This document shows, in pieces, positions 16,654 through 24,558 of a stretch of DNA of 52,847 nt. The translations under genes and the position numbers were made by a program. A model generated the notes under the pieces. The model was given only the letters and a program-made list of their open reading frames with translations, searched no databases and was not told where the DNA came from. Each line of letters starts with the position of its first letter. The first letter of the stretch is position 1. Source of the DNA: Pirellulales bacterium (GTDB lineage: Bacteria; Planctomycetota; Planctomycetia; Pirellulales; JALHPA01); NCBI GenBank assembly GCA_033762255.1, contig JANRLT010000050.1, positions 1-52,847 of the forward strand, written 5' to 3'.

Positions 16654-16672
16654 CCGCCCATGCCATCGGCGG
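16654..16672. repeat. CCGCCGAT-type hairpin, copy 1 (inverted)
   Basis: CCGCCCATGCCATCGGCGG with its flank reading GTGCACAAAACCGCCGAT on the minus strand matches copies at 20170-20188 and 48564-48582, including the ACAAA(G/A)CCGCCGATG core. It lies in the divergent gap between the BrkB and obg genes. Confidence 0.6.
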
Positions 16673-16765
16673 TTTTGTGCACCCTGCTCCTCGTCCCGCC
16701 ACCTAGCCCCGCACGCTCGTTTACCGCATAATACATCTTTACACACTCTGCCTAGAAAAGATGCC

Positions 16766-17890
16766 ATGTTTGTTGATCGCGTTCAAATCGAAGTCCAAGG
16801 GGGTCGCGGCGGCAAGGGGTGCGTCAGCTTTCGCCGTGAAAAATTTGTCCCCCGTGGCGGGCCGGATGGGGGGAATGGCGGCGATGGCGGCAGCATCCTG
16901 ATCCGGGCCGAAACCGGCGTGAATCACTTGGCCGCGCTCGCCCATAAGAAACATTGGCGGGGGGAACATGGCCAGCCGGGACTGGGTTCGGATTGCCATG
17001 GCCGGGCCGCGCCGGATGTCACGATTGACGTTCCTCCCGGCACCTTGGTGATCGACGCCGCGACCGGGTTGGTGCTCAAGGATTTGGTGCATCCCGGGGA
17101 AAGTGTGGTTGCCGCGCGGGGGGGAATTGGGGGCAAGGGGAACGCCCATTTTAAATCTGCCAACAACCGTGCGCCGCGGGACTCCGCCCCTCCCGGCCAA
17201 GGAGAGCAACGGACACTCATTCTCGAACTCAAGGTCATTGCCGACGTCGGTCTGGTCGGCAAACCCAATGCCGGTAAAAGCACGCTCCTCTCGCGGCTGT
17301 CGCGCGCCCGGCCCGAGATCGCCGCCTATCCCTTTACCACCAAGCATCCCAACCTGGGCCTGGTCACACTCGACGCTGATCGCTCGTTTGTCATGGCCGA
17401 CTTGCCCGGACTGATCGAAGGGGCCAGCGCGGGCGTGGGCCTGGGTCATGAATTTTTGCGCCATATCGAGCGGGCGGGAATTTTGGTTCATTTGGTGGAA
17501 CCGGAGCCAGCGGACGGCACGCAGCCGTTAGAAAACTACCGCGCGATCCGGCATGAACTGACCGAATACGCGGTGGAGTTGGGCCAAAGGCCCGAAATTA
17601 TCGTAATTTCCAAGGCCGAACTTCCCGCGGCCGCCGAGGTTCAGCGGGAATTTCAGGTGGCATTGGCGCGCGACGATATTATGCTACTCAGTGCGGTCAC
17701 GGGCGCCGGGCTGGACCGGCTGTTGGTCCGTATTGCTGCCGAACTTGACCAAAATCGAACCAAGCCGCAGCCTCTGCCGGTCCGTATTCCGCCCCATATG
17801 CGCGTGGCTCCCGCCGCCGATACACCTACACCTCATCCGGATCTGCCATCTCCTGACAATTCCGTCGAGCAATCGGAACCCTCGGTCTGA
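16766..17890 (+). CDS. obg: Obg/CgtA GTPase
   Basis: A 374-residue P-loop GTPase. The N-terminal glycine-rich Obg fold is plain (GGRGGKGCVSFRREKFVPRG, GGPDGGNGGDGG). The G domain starts with GLVGKPNAGKSTLLS (G1), then PFTT (G2), DLPGLIEGA (G3) and VISKAE in the NKxD position (G4), where the usual Asn is Ser. Obg is an essential GTPase that binds the 50S ribosomal subunit and links growth to stress responses. The C-terminal OCT domain is absent; a Pro-rich, probably disordered tail of about 40 residues follows instead. The ATG at 16766 gives the conserved MFVDRVQI start. The next gene begins 33 bp downstream, so co-transcription is likely. Confidence 0.96.
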   Translation: MFVDRVQIEVQGGRGGKGCVSFRREKFVPRGGPDGGNGGDGGSILIRAETGVNHLAALAHKKHWRGEHGQPGLGSDCHGRAAPDVTIDVPPGTLVIDAATGLVLKDLVHPGESVVAARGGIGGKGNAHFKSANNRAPRDSAPPGQGEQRTLILELKVIADVGLVGKPNAGKSTLLSRLSRARPEIAAYPFTTKHPNLGLVTLDADRSFVMADLPGLIEGASAGVGLGHEFLRHIERAGILVHLVEPEPADGTQPLENYRAIRHELTEYAVELGQRPEIIVISKAELPAAAEVQREFQVALARDDIMLLSAVTGAGLDRLLVRIAAELDQNRTKPQPLPVRIPPHMRVAPAADTPTPHPDLPSPDNSVEQSEPSV

Positions 17891-17923
17891 TTTTTATCGA
17901 ATTCGTTGAACGGTATTTCAACC

Positions 17924-20137
17924 ATGCGTAAACCCAATCATGGCGGCGGCTGGCAAGCGGTGTGGTACACCTGGCGCAAAGCGCGCGAGGCGGGTGGCCT
18001 GTGGAAGCTGTGGCGCGCCATGCGGTCAAAAAACGCGTGCAAAACCTGCGCGTTGGGCATGGGGGGCCAGCAGGGAGGCATGGTCAACGAAGCGGGGCAT
18101 TTTCCGGAAGTGTGCAAGAAATCGCTGCAGGCGATGGTCTCGGACATGCAGGGGGCCATTGGCGAGCAATTTTGGAAAACGTACTCCATCCCGCAGTTGC
18201 AGCAGTTTACCCCGCGCGAACTGGAGGTCTGCGGCCGACTGACGCAGCCGGTACTGCTGGGGCCAAACGAGCAGTATTACCGGCCCATCAGTTGGGAAGC
18301 GGCGTACGCCAAATTGGCGGAACAGCTCCGCGCGCTTGAGCCCCATGAGACCTTTTGGTATTTCAGCGGGCGCAGTTCCAACGAAGCGGCGTTTTTGCTG
18401 CAGTTGTTTGCCCGCTTGTATGGGACCAACAACGTCAACAATTGCAGTTACTATTGCCACCAGGCCAGCGGCGTCGGGCTGACCCAGACCATAGGCAGCG
18501 GCGCGGGGACGGTGCAGTTGGAAGATGTCGAGAAAGCCGATCTGGTGTTTGTGATCGGGGGAAATCCCCCCAGCAACCACCCGCGGTTGATGCGCACGCT
18601 GATGACCGTGCGGCGGAACGGGGGCCAGGTCATTGTGGTCAATCCGCTGATCGAGGCGGGACTGGTGAACTTTCGCGTCCCCAGCGATGTGCGCAGCATG
18701 CTCTTTGGCAGCGAAATTGCCAACCTGTATGTGCAGCCACATATTGGCGGAGACCTGGCGCTGCTGGTCGCCGTGGCCAAGCGAATTGTGGAACTGGGCG
18801 CGATCGATGCCGCATTTCTTTCCGCGCATTGCGACCATTGGCCCGAATTACAAGCCAGTCTGGCTGGACACGCCTGGGATGATCTCGTCCGCAAAAGCGG
18901 GGTCTCCCGCGAGCAAATCGACGATATCGCCGCGCGTTACGCACGTGCAAAAAACGCCGTCTTTAGCTGGACGATGGGGATCACGCACCATGTCCACGGC
19001 GTGGAAAATGTCCGCGCCATCGCCAATCTGGCGCTCCTCCGCGGCATGGTGGGACGCCCCCATGCCGGACTCCTGCCGATTCGCGGACATTCCAACGTGC
19101 AGGGGATCGGCACCATGGGCGTGACCCCCAAACTACGCGACGCTGTCTTTGACCGATTGCAAAATCACTTTGCCGTTCGCCTGCCAACCTCGCCGGGCCT
19201 AGACACGATGGGCTGCATGGAAAGCGCGCTGGCCGGAGAGCTTAAATTTGGTTTTTGCCTGGGGGGAAACCTGTACGGGTCAAATCCGGACGCCGAATTT
19301 GCCCGCAAGTCGCTGGCCAAACTGGATCTAATTACGTATGTCAGTACGACGCTGAATACCGGACACGCCCACGGCCTGGGGCGGGAGACCCTTATCCTAC
19401 CGGCACTCGCCCGCGACGAGGAGCCGGAACCGACCACGCAGGAGTCGATGTTTAGCTATGTGCGGCTGAGCGACGGCGGCCCCCGTCGGCATGAAGGACC
19501 CAAAAGCGAAATCGAGTTAGTCGCGGATTTAGCCGGACAAGTGCTGGGAAACCACGGGGGGAATGGGCCGCTCGATTGGCGGGTCTTGCGCAGCGCCGAG
19601 CAAATTCGCAAGGCAATCGCTAAAATTATTCCCGGCATGGAACAGATGGAGCAAATTGGCGGGAATAAACAGGAATTTCAGATTCCCGGGCGGACATTTC
19701 ATACGCCCCGCTTTGCCACGCCCAACGGCCGGGCACAATTGCATCCCTTAACCGAAATCCCGGAATTGGCGGGAGGCGACTCTAACGGAAAAAATCTCTT
19801 GCGGCTGATGACCATTCGCAGCGAAGGGCAATTTAACACGGTGGTCTACGAGGACTACGACATTTATCGCGGCATTGACCGGCGGAATGTGATTTTAATG
19901 CATCCCAGTGACATGCAGCGTTTGGGATTGCAACACGCGCAACCAGCGCTAATCACCAGTGACGTGGGCCAAATGTCCGGCGTCTTAGCCTGGGAATTTA
20001 CGGATATCAAGCCGGGCAACGCGGCCATGTATTATCCCGAAGCCAATGTGCTCGTCCCGCGCAAACTAGACCCCCAGTCCAAAACACCCGCCTTCAAAAA
20101 TGTGCTCGTTAGCGTGGAGCCGTTGGTCAGGGGATAG
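17924..20137 (+). CDS. FdhF/YdeP-type molybdopterin oxidoreductase
   Basis: A 737-residue member of the FdhF/YdeP family of molybdopterin enzymes. The N-terminal block (GGGWQAVWYTWRKAREAGG, SKNACKTCALGMGGQ) is diagnostic. Cofactor-binding stretches include YFSGRSSNEAAFLLQLFARL, NNCSYYCHQASGVGL, VFVIGGNPPSNHPRLM and RGMVGRPHAGLLPIRGHSNVQ. The C-terminal domain carries TIRSEGQFNTVVYEDYD. Related enzymes resemble formate dehydrogenase alpha subunits, but the substrate of this clade is unknown. No iron-sulfur or membrane partner subunit and no fdhD lies nearby. The ATG at 17924 (MRKPN) is chosen over a TTG at 17906 because the family begins near here. It follows obg by 33 bp. Confidence 0.92.
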   Translation: MRKPNHGGGWQAVWYTWRKAREAGGLWKLWRAMRSKNACKTCALGMGGQQGGMVNEAGHFPEVCKKSLQAMVSDMQGAIGEQFWKTYSIPQLQQFTPRELEVCGRLTQPVLLGPNEQYYRPISWEAAYAKLAEQLRALEPHETFWYFSGRSSNEAAFLLQLFARLYGTNNVNNCSYYCHQASGVGLTQTIGSGAGTVQLEDVEKADLVFVIGGNPPSNHPRLMRTLMTVRRNGGQVIVVNPLIEAGLVNFRVPSDVRSMLFGSEIANLYVQPHIGGDLALLVAVAKRIVELGAIDAAFLSAHCDHWPELQASLAGHAWDDLVRKSGVSREQIDDIAARYARAKNAVFSWTMGITHHVHGVENVRAIANLALLRGMVGRPHAGLLPIRGHSNVQGIGTMGVTPKLRDAVFDRLQNHFAVRLPTSPGLDTMGCMESALAGELKFGFCLGGNLYGSNPDAEFARKSLAKLDLITYVSTTLNTGHAHGLGRETLILPALARDEEPEPTTQESMFSYVRLSDGGPRRHEGPKSEIELVADLAGQVLGNHGGNGPLDWRVLRSAEQIRKAIAKIIPGMEQMEQIGGNKQEFQIPGRTFHTPRFATPNGRAQLHPLTEIPELAGGDSNGKNLLRLMTIRSEGQFNTVVYEDYDIYRGIDRRNVILMHPSDMQRLGLQHAQPALITSDVGQMSGVLAWEFTDIKPGNAAMYYPEANVLVPRKLDPQSKTPAFKNVLVSVEPLVRG

Positions 20138-20327
20138 GGGTTAGGGATCAGGGGCGAAAATACACAAAGCCGCCGATGGTCTCGGCGGTGCGGGCGTGGG
20201 TAGGACAGGGGCGTGAGACGCGGGTGGCGGGGTGGAACCTCAGCGAGCCCCCTGCTTAACAAAGTCAGAAGGATGAATGCAGAAGGAAGAATGACTGCAA
20301 ATCAATTCTTCATTTTTAATTCTTAAT
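20138..20327 (+). repeat. 3' repeat cassette after the YdeP-type gene
   Basis: After the stop come GGGGTTAGGGATCAGGGG, the CCGCCGA/TCGGCGG hairpin, a GGGTGGCGGGG...CAGCGAGCCCCCTG block, then AAAGTCAGAAGGATGAATGC and an AT-rich tail. The same order of blocks (GTGGCGGGGGACGAGCC, GAGGACCCCGTCGGG, AAAGTCAGAATTCAGAATG) follows the isomerase gene at about 31900-32050. This is a composite noncoding repeat in a convergent gap. Confidence 0.6.
20170..20188. repeat. CCGCCGAT-type hairpin, copy 2
   Basis: CCGCCGA (20170-20176) and TCGGCGG (20182-20188) pair perfectly around TGGTC. The flank ACACAAAG before the left arm is shared with the copy at 48564. Confidence 0.65.
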
Positions 20328-20819
20328 TCATAGTTGAATCTCGCACCACGCCCATTGACCCGCGCATTCGTCGACGCCGATGGCCAGGGTTAGCGGCAAC
20401 GGATGATCTAGCGCGCGCAATCGCGCGGCCAATTGTTCGGCCAAGTGCGCCGCAAGTAATTCCGCCGTTGTATTCGCCACCGGCAAAAGCACGCAATCCT
20501 CCGCCGGAAACACCCACCGCCGCTCTTCAAACGTGGCGATAACTTCCCCGTCGGTTTGCCGCACTAGAATCCGTGGGTGGTGCAGCGGCAGCAGCACATG
20601 ATGATCCCAAGCGGCGATCAAGTTCTTTAACGTTTCCTTGAGCGCGATAAAGTCATACACATAGTGGTTTTCGTCCAGGGGGCCGCGAACTTCCGCCGCC
20701 ACGCGGTAGTTGTGGCCATGCAGCCGCTCGCAAATATTGCCGTTAAACGTGATAAAATGCGCCGCCGAAAAAATCAGCTCTTCCTTGGTCAAACGGACCG
20801 AAAATTGGGGGGATTTCAT
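20328..20819 (-). CDS. 6-pyruvoyl-tetrahydropterin synthase / QueD-family protein
   Basis: A 163-residue T-fold enzyme. Zinc ligands sit in FSAAHF and in CERLHGHNY; the Cys of CERLHGH is in the catalytic position of QueD and PTPS. AWDHHVLL supplies the conserved Asp-His pair and GVDECAG the substrate-anchoring Glu. Family members turn dihydroneopterin triphosphate into 6-carboxy- or 6-pyruvoyl-tetrahydropterin, in queuosine or pterin biosynthesis. No other queuosine gene (queC, queE, queF) is near, so the pathway is not settled. The ATG at 20819 (MKSPQFSVRLTKEE) fits the family start. It is convergent with the YdeP-type gene. Confidence 0.92.
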   Translation of the reverse strand: MKSPQFSVRLTKEELIFSAAHFITFNGNICERLHGHNYRVAAEVRGPLDENHYVYDFIALKETLKNLIAAWDHHVLLPLHHPRILVRQTDGEVIATFEERRWVFPAEDCVLLPVANTTAELLAAHLAEQLAARLRALDHPLPLTLAIGVDECAGQWAWCEIQL

Positions 20820-20964
20820 GAATTTTTGGCAACTTTCGGGGCAAGCGCGGTAGTTTTTGGCGTTTTTTCGCCCGGTTGGAAAAAATTCGCCAACTTTGAA
20901 TTAGCATAAAAGAGAGTCCCCCCCTTCACAAGGAATACCCGCTATTTGCCCGGTCCAGCCGCTT

Positions 20965-21696
20965 ATGGTCCCTCATCAACATAACTTTGTGATCCGCTGG
21001 GCATGCGCCATCGCCGTCGTGGCTAGCGTTTCCCTGGCCAGCGTCGCCACGGGGCAGATACCCACGGTTGGCGAAGAGATCAGCCGCCGTTACGACCCCT
21101 ATTATGGACCCACTGCATCCGACAACCCCGCCAACCGATATCCCGCCACTCTGAATATGGAGTGGGAAATTGACGCCACCGCATTACCGCCGACACTAAG
21201 CGACTTTCCCGCTGAAATGGCTATCCCTCCGACGCTCTCCAGTTGGGATCCGATCTTTTTTCACCAGCCTCAGCTTGCCTGGGGGGGGTGGGGTTGGCAG
21301 GGGCCTCGCTGGGGACCTTGGGGAGGGTGGAGAGGTCCAATTTGGGGGCCGCGCTGGGGCTTTGGACCAGTTTGGAGTCGACCGTTTGCCGTGGGACCTT
21401 GGGGTGGATGGAGCGGTTGGGGGCCAGGCCGGGGAAGCTGGGCGTGGGGAGCGCGCTTTCCCCGGGGAGTGCCGTTAGGGCCACGCTATGGCGAATTTTT
21501 TTACGGACCGTTTCATGGTTTTCACGGGCCTTTGCAATCCACACCGGGATTTCACAGCTATGGGCCGTTTTTGCCCCCTAGTTTTTGTCCGCCAGGGTTG
21601 GGGGATACCATGGGACCGCGGGAATATGTGGTTCCCGGGTCGGAGCAGTTAATATTGCCGGGCAAAACAGAGGGAGAGATTTCGATCAAAGAATAA
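20965..21696 (+). CDS. Secreted Trp/Gly/Pro-rich protein of unknown function
   Basis: A 243-residue product with a signal peptide (about residues 12-30: WACAIAVVASVSLASVATG). The middle (about 100-175) is dominated by WG, GPW and RWG units, for example WGGWGWQGPRWGPWGGW and WGGWSGWGPGRGSWAWG. A Gly/Phe/His/Pro stretch follows (FYGPFHGFHGPL). No domain is recognised; the aromatic-Gly repeats suggest a surface or structural protein. The frame is unbroken and carries a secretion signal, which supports coding. The antisense frames over the same region are shadows of this composition. Confidence 0.75.
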   Translation: MVPHQHNFVIRWACAIAVVASVSLASVATGQIPTVGEEISRRYDPYYGPTASDNPANRYPATLNMEWEIDATALPPTLSDFPAEMAIPPTLSSWDPIFFHQPQLAWGGWGWQGPRWGPWGGWRGPIWGPRWGFGPVWSRPFAVGPWGGWSGWGPGRGSWAWGARFPRGVPLGPRYGEFFYGPFHGFHGPLQSTPGFHSYGPFLPPSFCPPGLGDTMGPREYVVPGSEQLILPGKTEGEISIKE

Positions 21697-22006
21697 TTCC
21701 GGCTGAAGTTGAAAATCCCAGGAGTCTAATTCACCTCAACCGGGATACCCGGGAAAACGGCTTGCCAAGTCACGCGAGTTGGCCCAGCGCATTTATCACT
21801 GGCAATCTGGGTTAAGTTTGCCGATTATGCGGCCGATAAATCTAAACGGCGGATGACGTACCATTGCGCGCGATCCATTCTTATCGCGCCAGTTTGCCCG
21901 GCGGTTTCGTGCTAGCAAGCTGCGTTTTTTTATTCATCACGAACAGCCACGAGGGTTGTTCCGCGCCCCCCCGGTTTGGCCCACGAATATTTACAGGATG
22001 CAGGCC
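21697..22006. other. 310-bp intergenic region before the FkbM gene
   Basis: No gene is supported here. It contains the 12-mer TTCGTGCTAGCA at 21906-21917, which recurs in two other intergenic sites. A longer upstream start of the FkbM frame (TTG at 21956, after GAGGG) cannot be excluded. Confidence 0.5.
21906..21917 (+). promoter_or_regulatory. TTCGTGCTAGCA motif, copy 1
   Basis: Exact 12-mer also found at 29556-29567 and 43540-43551. Here it lies about 90 bases upstream of the FkbM gene, in the same orientation as that gene. Regulatory function is inferred from its recurrence between genes. Confidence 0.35.
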
Positions 22007-23239
22007 ATGCAACAAATTGCTGGAATTTTTTTGCCTGATCATGAAGCGCACATGCCCGCGTATCTGCGGCAAACAGGTGGGGCATACCAGTCGAAGCAAT
22101 TGCAGCGGGCACTGCAGTTTGTGACCAACTGGCGCACGGCCGTGGATATCGGCGCGCATGTGGGGACTTGGAGCAAGGCCCTGGTCCAAAAGTTTCAGCG
22201 CGTGATCGCGTTTGAGCCGCTCCCCCAACTGCGCGCTTGCCTGGAAAAAAACGTAGTGAGCGACCGGTTGCAGATCATCCCGATCGCGCTAGGCAACGAG
22301 CATGGCGCGGTCAGTTTTTCTTATGACGAGGCGCATTCCGGCGCCACACATGTCGAACCGGGCAAGGCTGGCCTGATCCCCCTGGGCATGCTGGACGATT
22401 TTCGGCTGGAGGAAGTCGATTTTATCAAAATCGACACCGAGGGGTTTGAATTGCCGGTGCTGCAGGGAGCCGCCAAAACTTTGGCCGCCAACCAACCGGT
22501 GATCATTGTTGAGGACAAGCTGCACGGCGTCAAACATTACGGGCAGCAACCGTACGCCGTGATCGAATTTTTGGAAAGCCTGGGAGGGGTGATTCTCGAC
22601 CGGATTGTCGACGACTTTATCATGGGCTGGCCAGATACTCCCGGCAAAGTCCGCAAAACAGCCCCGCGCGAGGTGGAGCAGCAATTTGCCGAATGCATGG
22701 CCCGCCAGCAGACGGGGGATTTGCCGGGGATGCGTTTGGGCTTTCGCAAGCTGACGCGCGAATTTCCCCGCCATGCCGAATCCTGGAATATGCTAGCCAT
22801 TTGCGAGTTGCAATTGGGTCATATTCGACCGGCGGTGGCCGCCGCGCTGAACGCCGTCGAGCTGCTCCCCACGGAGGCCCGCTTGCAAAATACACTCGCC
22901 ACGGCGTTGTGGCTGAATGGAAATATCGCCGACGCGGTCGATACGCTCAAACGCGCGCTGCAGATCAACCCCGAACTGTTTGAGGCGCATTTGAATCTGG
23001 GGGAAATATATGAACATGCCCGCGACCATTCCTCGGCGTTCGCGTGCTTTCAGCAAGCGTTGCGGATTCGGCCCAATTCTCCGCAAGTGCTGATCAAAAT
23101 GGGACGGATTCACGCCGCGCACGGATCAACCGCGCAAGCCAGCACCTTGTTTCGCCAGGCCTTAACCTTGGATCCCGCGCAGCGTAAAGCCCGCGAGGAA
23201 CTGCAGGCCCTGGAGAGCCGCTCCCGCGCGGGAATGTAG
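22007..23239 (+). CDS. FkbM-type methyltransferase with C-terminal TPR region
   Basis: A 410-residue protein. The N-terminal SAM-dependent FkbM methyltransferase shows AVDIGAHVGTWSKAL (motif I), VIAFEPLPQLRACLEKNV, and the FkbM signature EEVDFIKIDTEGFELPVLQGA. Residues from about 240 to the end are helical repeats of TPR type (ESWNMLAICELQLGHIRPAV, EAHLNLGEIYEHARDHSSAF, PQVLIKMGRIHAAHGSTAQA). FkbM enzymes methylate sugar or polyketide hydroxyls; the TPRs probably bind a protein partner. The ATG at 22007 has AGGA eight bases upstream; in-frame starts at 21998 and 21956 are alternatives. The next gene, a glycosyltransferase 190 bp downstream, supports a glycan-modifying role. Confidence 0.88.
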   Translation: MQQIAGIFLPDHEAHMPAYLRQTGGAYQSKQLQRALQFVTNWRTAVDIGAHVGTWSKALVQKFQRVIAFEPLPQLRACLEKNVVSDRLQIIPIALGNEHGAVSFSYDEAHSGATHVEPGKAGLIPLGMLDDFRLEEVDFIKIDTEGFELPVLQGAAKTLAANQPVIIVEDKLHGVKHYGQQPYAVIEFLESLGGVILDRIVDDFIMGWPDTPGKVRKTAPREVEQQFAECMARQQTGDLPGMRLGFRKLTREFPRHAESWNMLAICELQLGHIRPAVAAALNAVELLPTEARLQNTLATALWLNGNIADAVDTLKRALQINPELFEAHLNLGEIYEHARDHSSAFACFQQALRIRPNSPQVLIKMGRIHAAHGSTAQASTLFRQALTLDPAQRKAREELQALESRSRAGM

Positions 23240-23429
23240 GTTGCGCCCTTTTCCGTGAGGAATCTCATCCCGCGACGGCGCTAATGTGGAAGGCAGGGCC
23301 TTCTTCAGGTCCCTTGACGAATTGCCAGTTCCGTGCAGTGGCTCTGGGAGTCTCACGTTCAGTTAAATGTGGTTCCTGGTGTTCCCTTGTTGACGCGTCG
23401 GGCTGAGTTCCTCTATTTTATTCGCTCTT

Positions 23430-24491
23430 ATGCGCATCACTTGGCTTGTCTCGGCGGAAATCACGGGGAACACGCCCGAAACGTGGGATTGTCAATTGGC
23501 CAGTGTGCGTTACCGCGTTCTGGCCCCCGCGCGGCAGCTGCACCAGCGGGGGGAGCATGTCGGCTGGCTCCGATTTGAGCAATTAGCCGAATTAGCCGCG
23601 GCGGAAAAAGGCTCGGACGCGGCGGACCATGATCACTGGCCCGCCGATGTCGTGATTCTGTCCAAAGTCTTTGCCCAAAACGCGGTTCCCGCCTTGCGTT
23701 ATGCCCGGGCGCAAGGATCCCGCGTGCTAGTCGATTTGTGTGACGACCATTTTGATCATCCGGCGCTGGGTCCGGTTTATCACGAATTGTGCGCCCAGGC
23801 CGATGGCGTCATCGCCAGCACGCGGGCTATGGCCGAACTCATTCGCCAGCGAACCGGCCGGAGCGCCATCCAGATCGATGATCCGCTCGAAGGACCGGGG
23901 GGAGTTCCCCGGTTTAATCCCGACTTACCCCAGCGCCCGCTGCGCTTGGCCTGGTTTGGCCATCCAGTCAACTTTGACACCGTGGCCCCCTGCCTGCCCG
24001 AATTGCAAAAGCTATCCGTCATGTTTCCGCTCGAGTTGCGATTAATTACGGATTTAGCCGCCGTGCGTGACAACCCGTTTGGGCGGATCCTGGAAAAAGC
24101 CACCGGTCCGCGCTTGCAAATCCAGGCCCTCCCCTGGAGCCAAGCCCTAACCTGGCAAGCCCTGGCCGAATGTGACATAGTTCTCTTGCCCAGTTTGCCC
24201 GATCAAAAAAAACTAGTCAAAAGTCCCAATCGCGCCGTCGAGGGGATCCACGCGGGACGTTTGGTCTTGGCCTACCCGCTTCCCGCTTATACCGAATTGG
24301 CCGGGGGATTGTGGCTGGGTGAGGACCTTTGCCAGGGAATACGCTGGGCGGTCAATCATCCCGTGGCGGCGCGGCAACTGATCAGCCAGGGTCAAGTATT
24401 GATTCGGCGGCGTTTTTTGCCCGAGATTGCCGGCCAGGCCTGGGGAGGCGTGGTGGAAGCCGTGCTGGAACAAGAAGCGTGCGTCCCGTAA
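23430..24491 (+). CDS. Glycosyltransferase, GT-B fold (GT4-like)
   Basis: A 353-residue cytosolic protein. The N-terminus MRITWLVSAEITGN and SVRYRVLAPARQLHQRGEHV match GT-B acceptor domains. LVDLCDDHFD and GVIASTRAMAELI are the usual linker features. The donor half contains LRLAWFGHPVNFDT, then IVLLPSLPDQKKLVKSPNRAVEGIHAGRL, with the Lys-Ser-Pro-Asn-Arg and acidic residue placement typical of GT4 sugar-nucleotide sites. The donor and acceptor cannot be told. It follows the FkbM-TPR gene and probably works on the same glycan. The ATG at 23430 lacks a clear ribosome site. It converges on glnE with a 67-bp gap. Confidence 0.85.
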   Translation: MRITWLVSAEITGNTPETWDCQLASVRYRVLAPARQLHQRGEHVGWLRFEQLAELAAAEKGSDAADHDHWPADVVILSKVFAQNAVPALRYARAQGSRVLVDLCDDHFDHPALGPVYHELCAQADGVIASTRAMAELIRQRTGRSAIQIDDPLEGPGGVPRFNPDLPQRPLRLAWFGHPVNFDTVAPCLPELQKLSVMFPLELRLITDLAAVRDNPFGRILEKATGPRLQIQALPWSQALTWQALAECDIVLLPSLPDQKKLVKSPNRAVEGIHAGRLVLAYPLPAYTELAGGLWLGEDLCQGIRWAVNHPVAARQLISQGQVLIRRRFLPEIAGQAWGGVVEAVLEQEACVP

Positions 24492-24558
24492 ATCACCGAC
24501 TGGCTGATTCCACGCTGGGTTGTCCGAGGGAATAAGTTTACCGGTTGATTCCTGAATC

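Noticed and set aside
18026-18838. Minus-strand 270-codon frame
   Set aside because: Antisense to the molybdopterin oxidoreductase; a GC-rich shadow frame.
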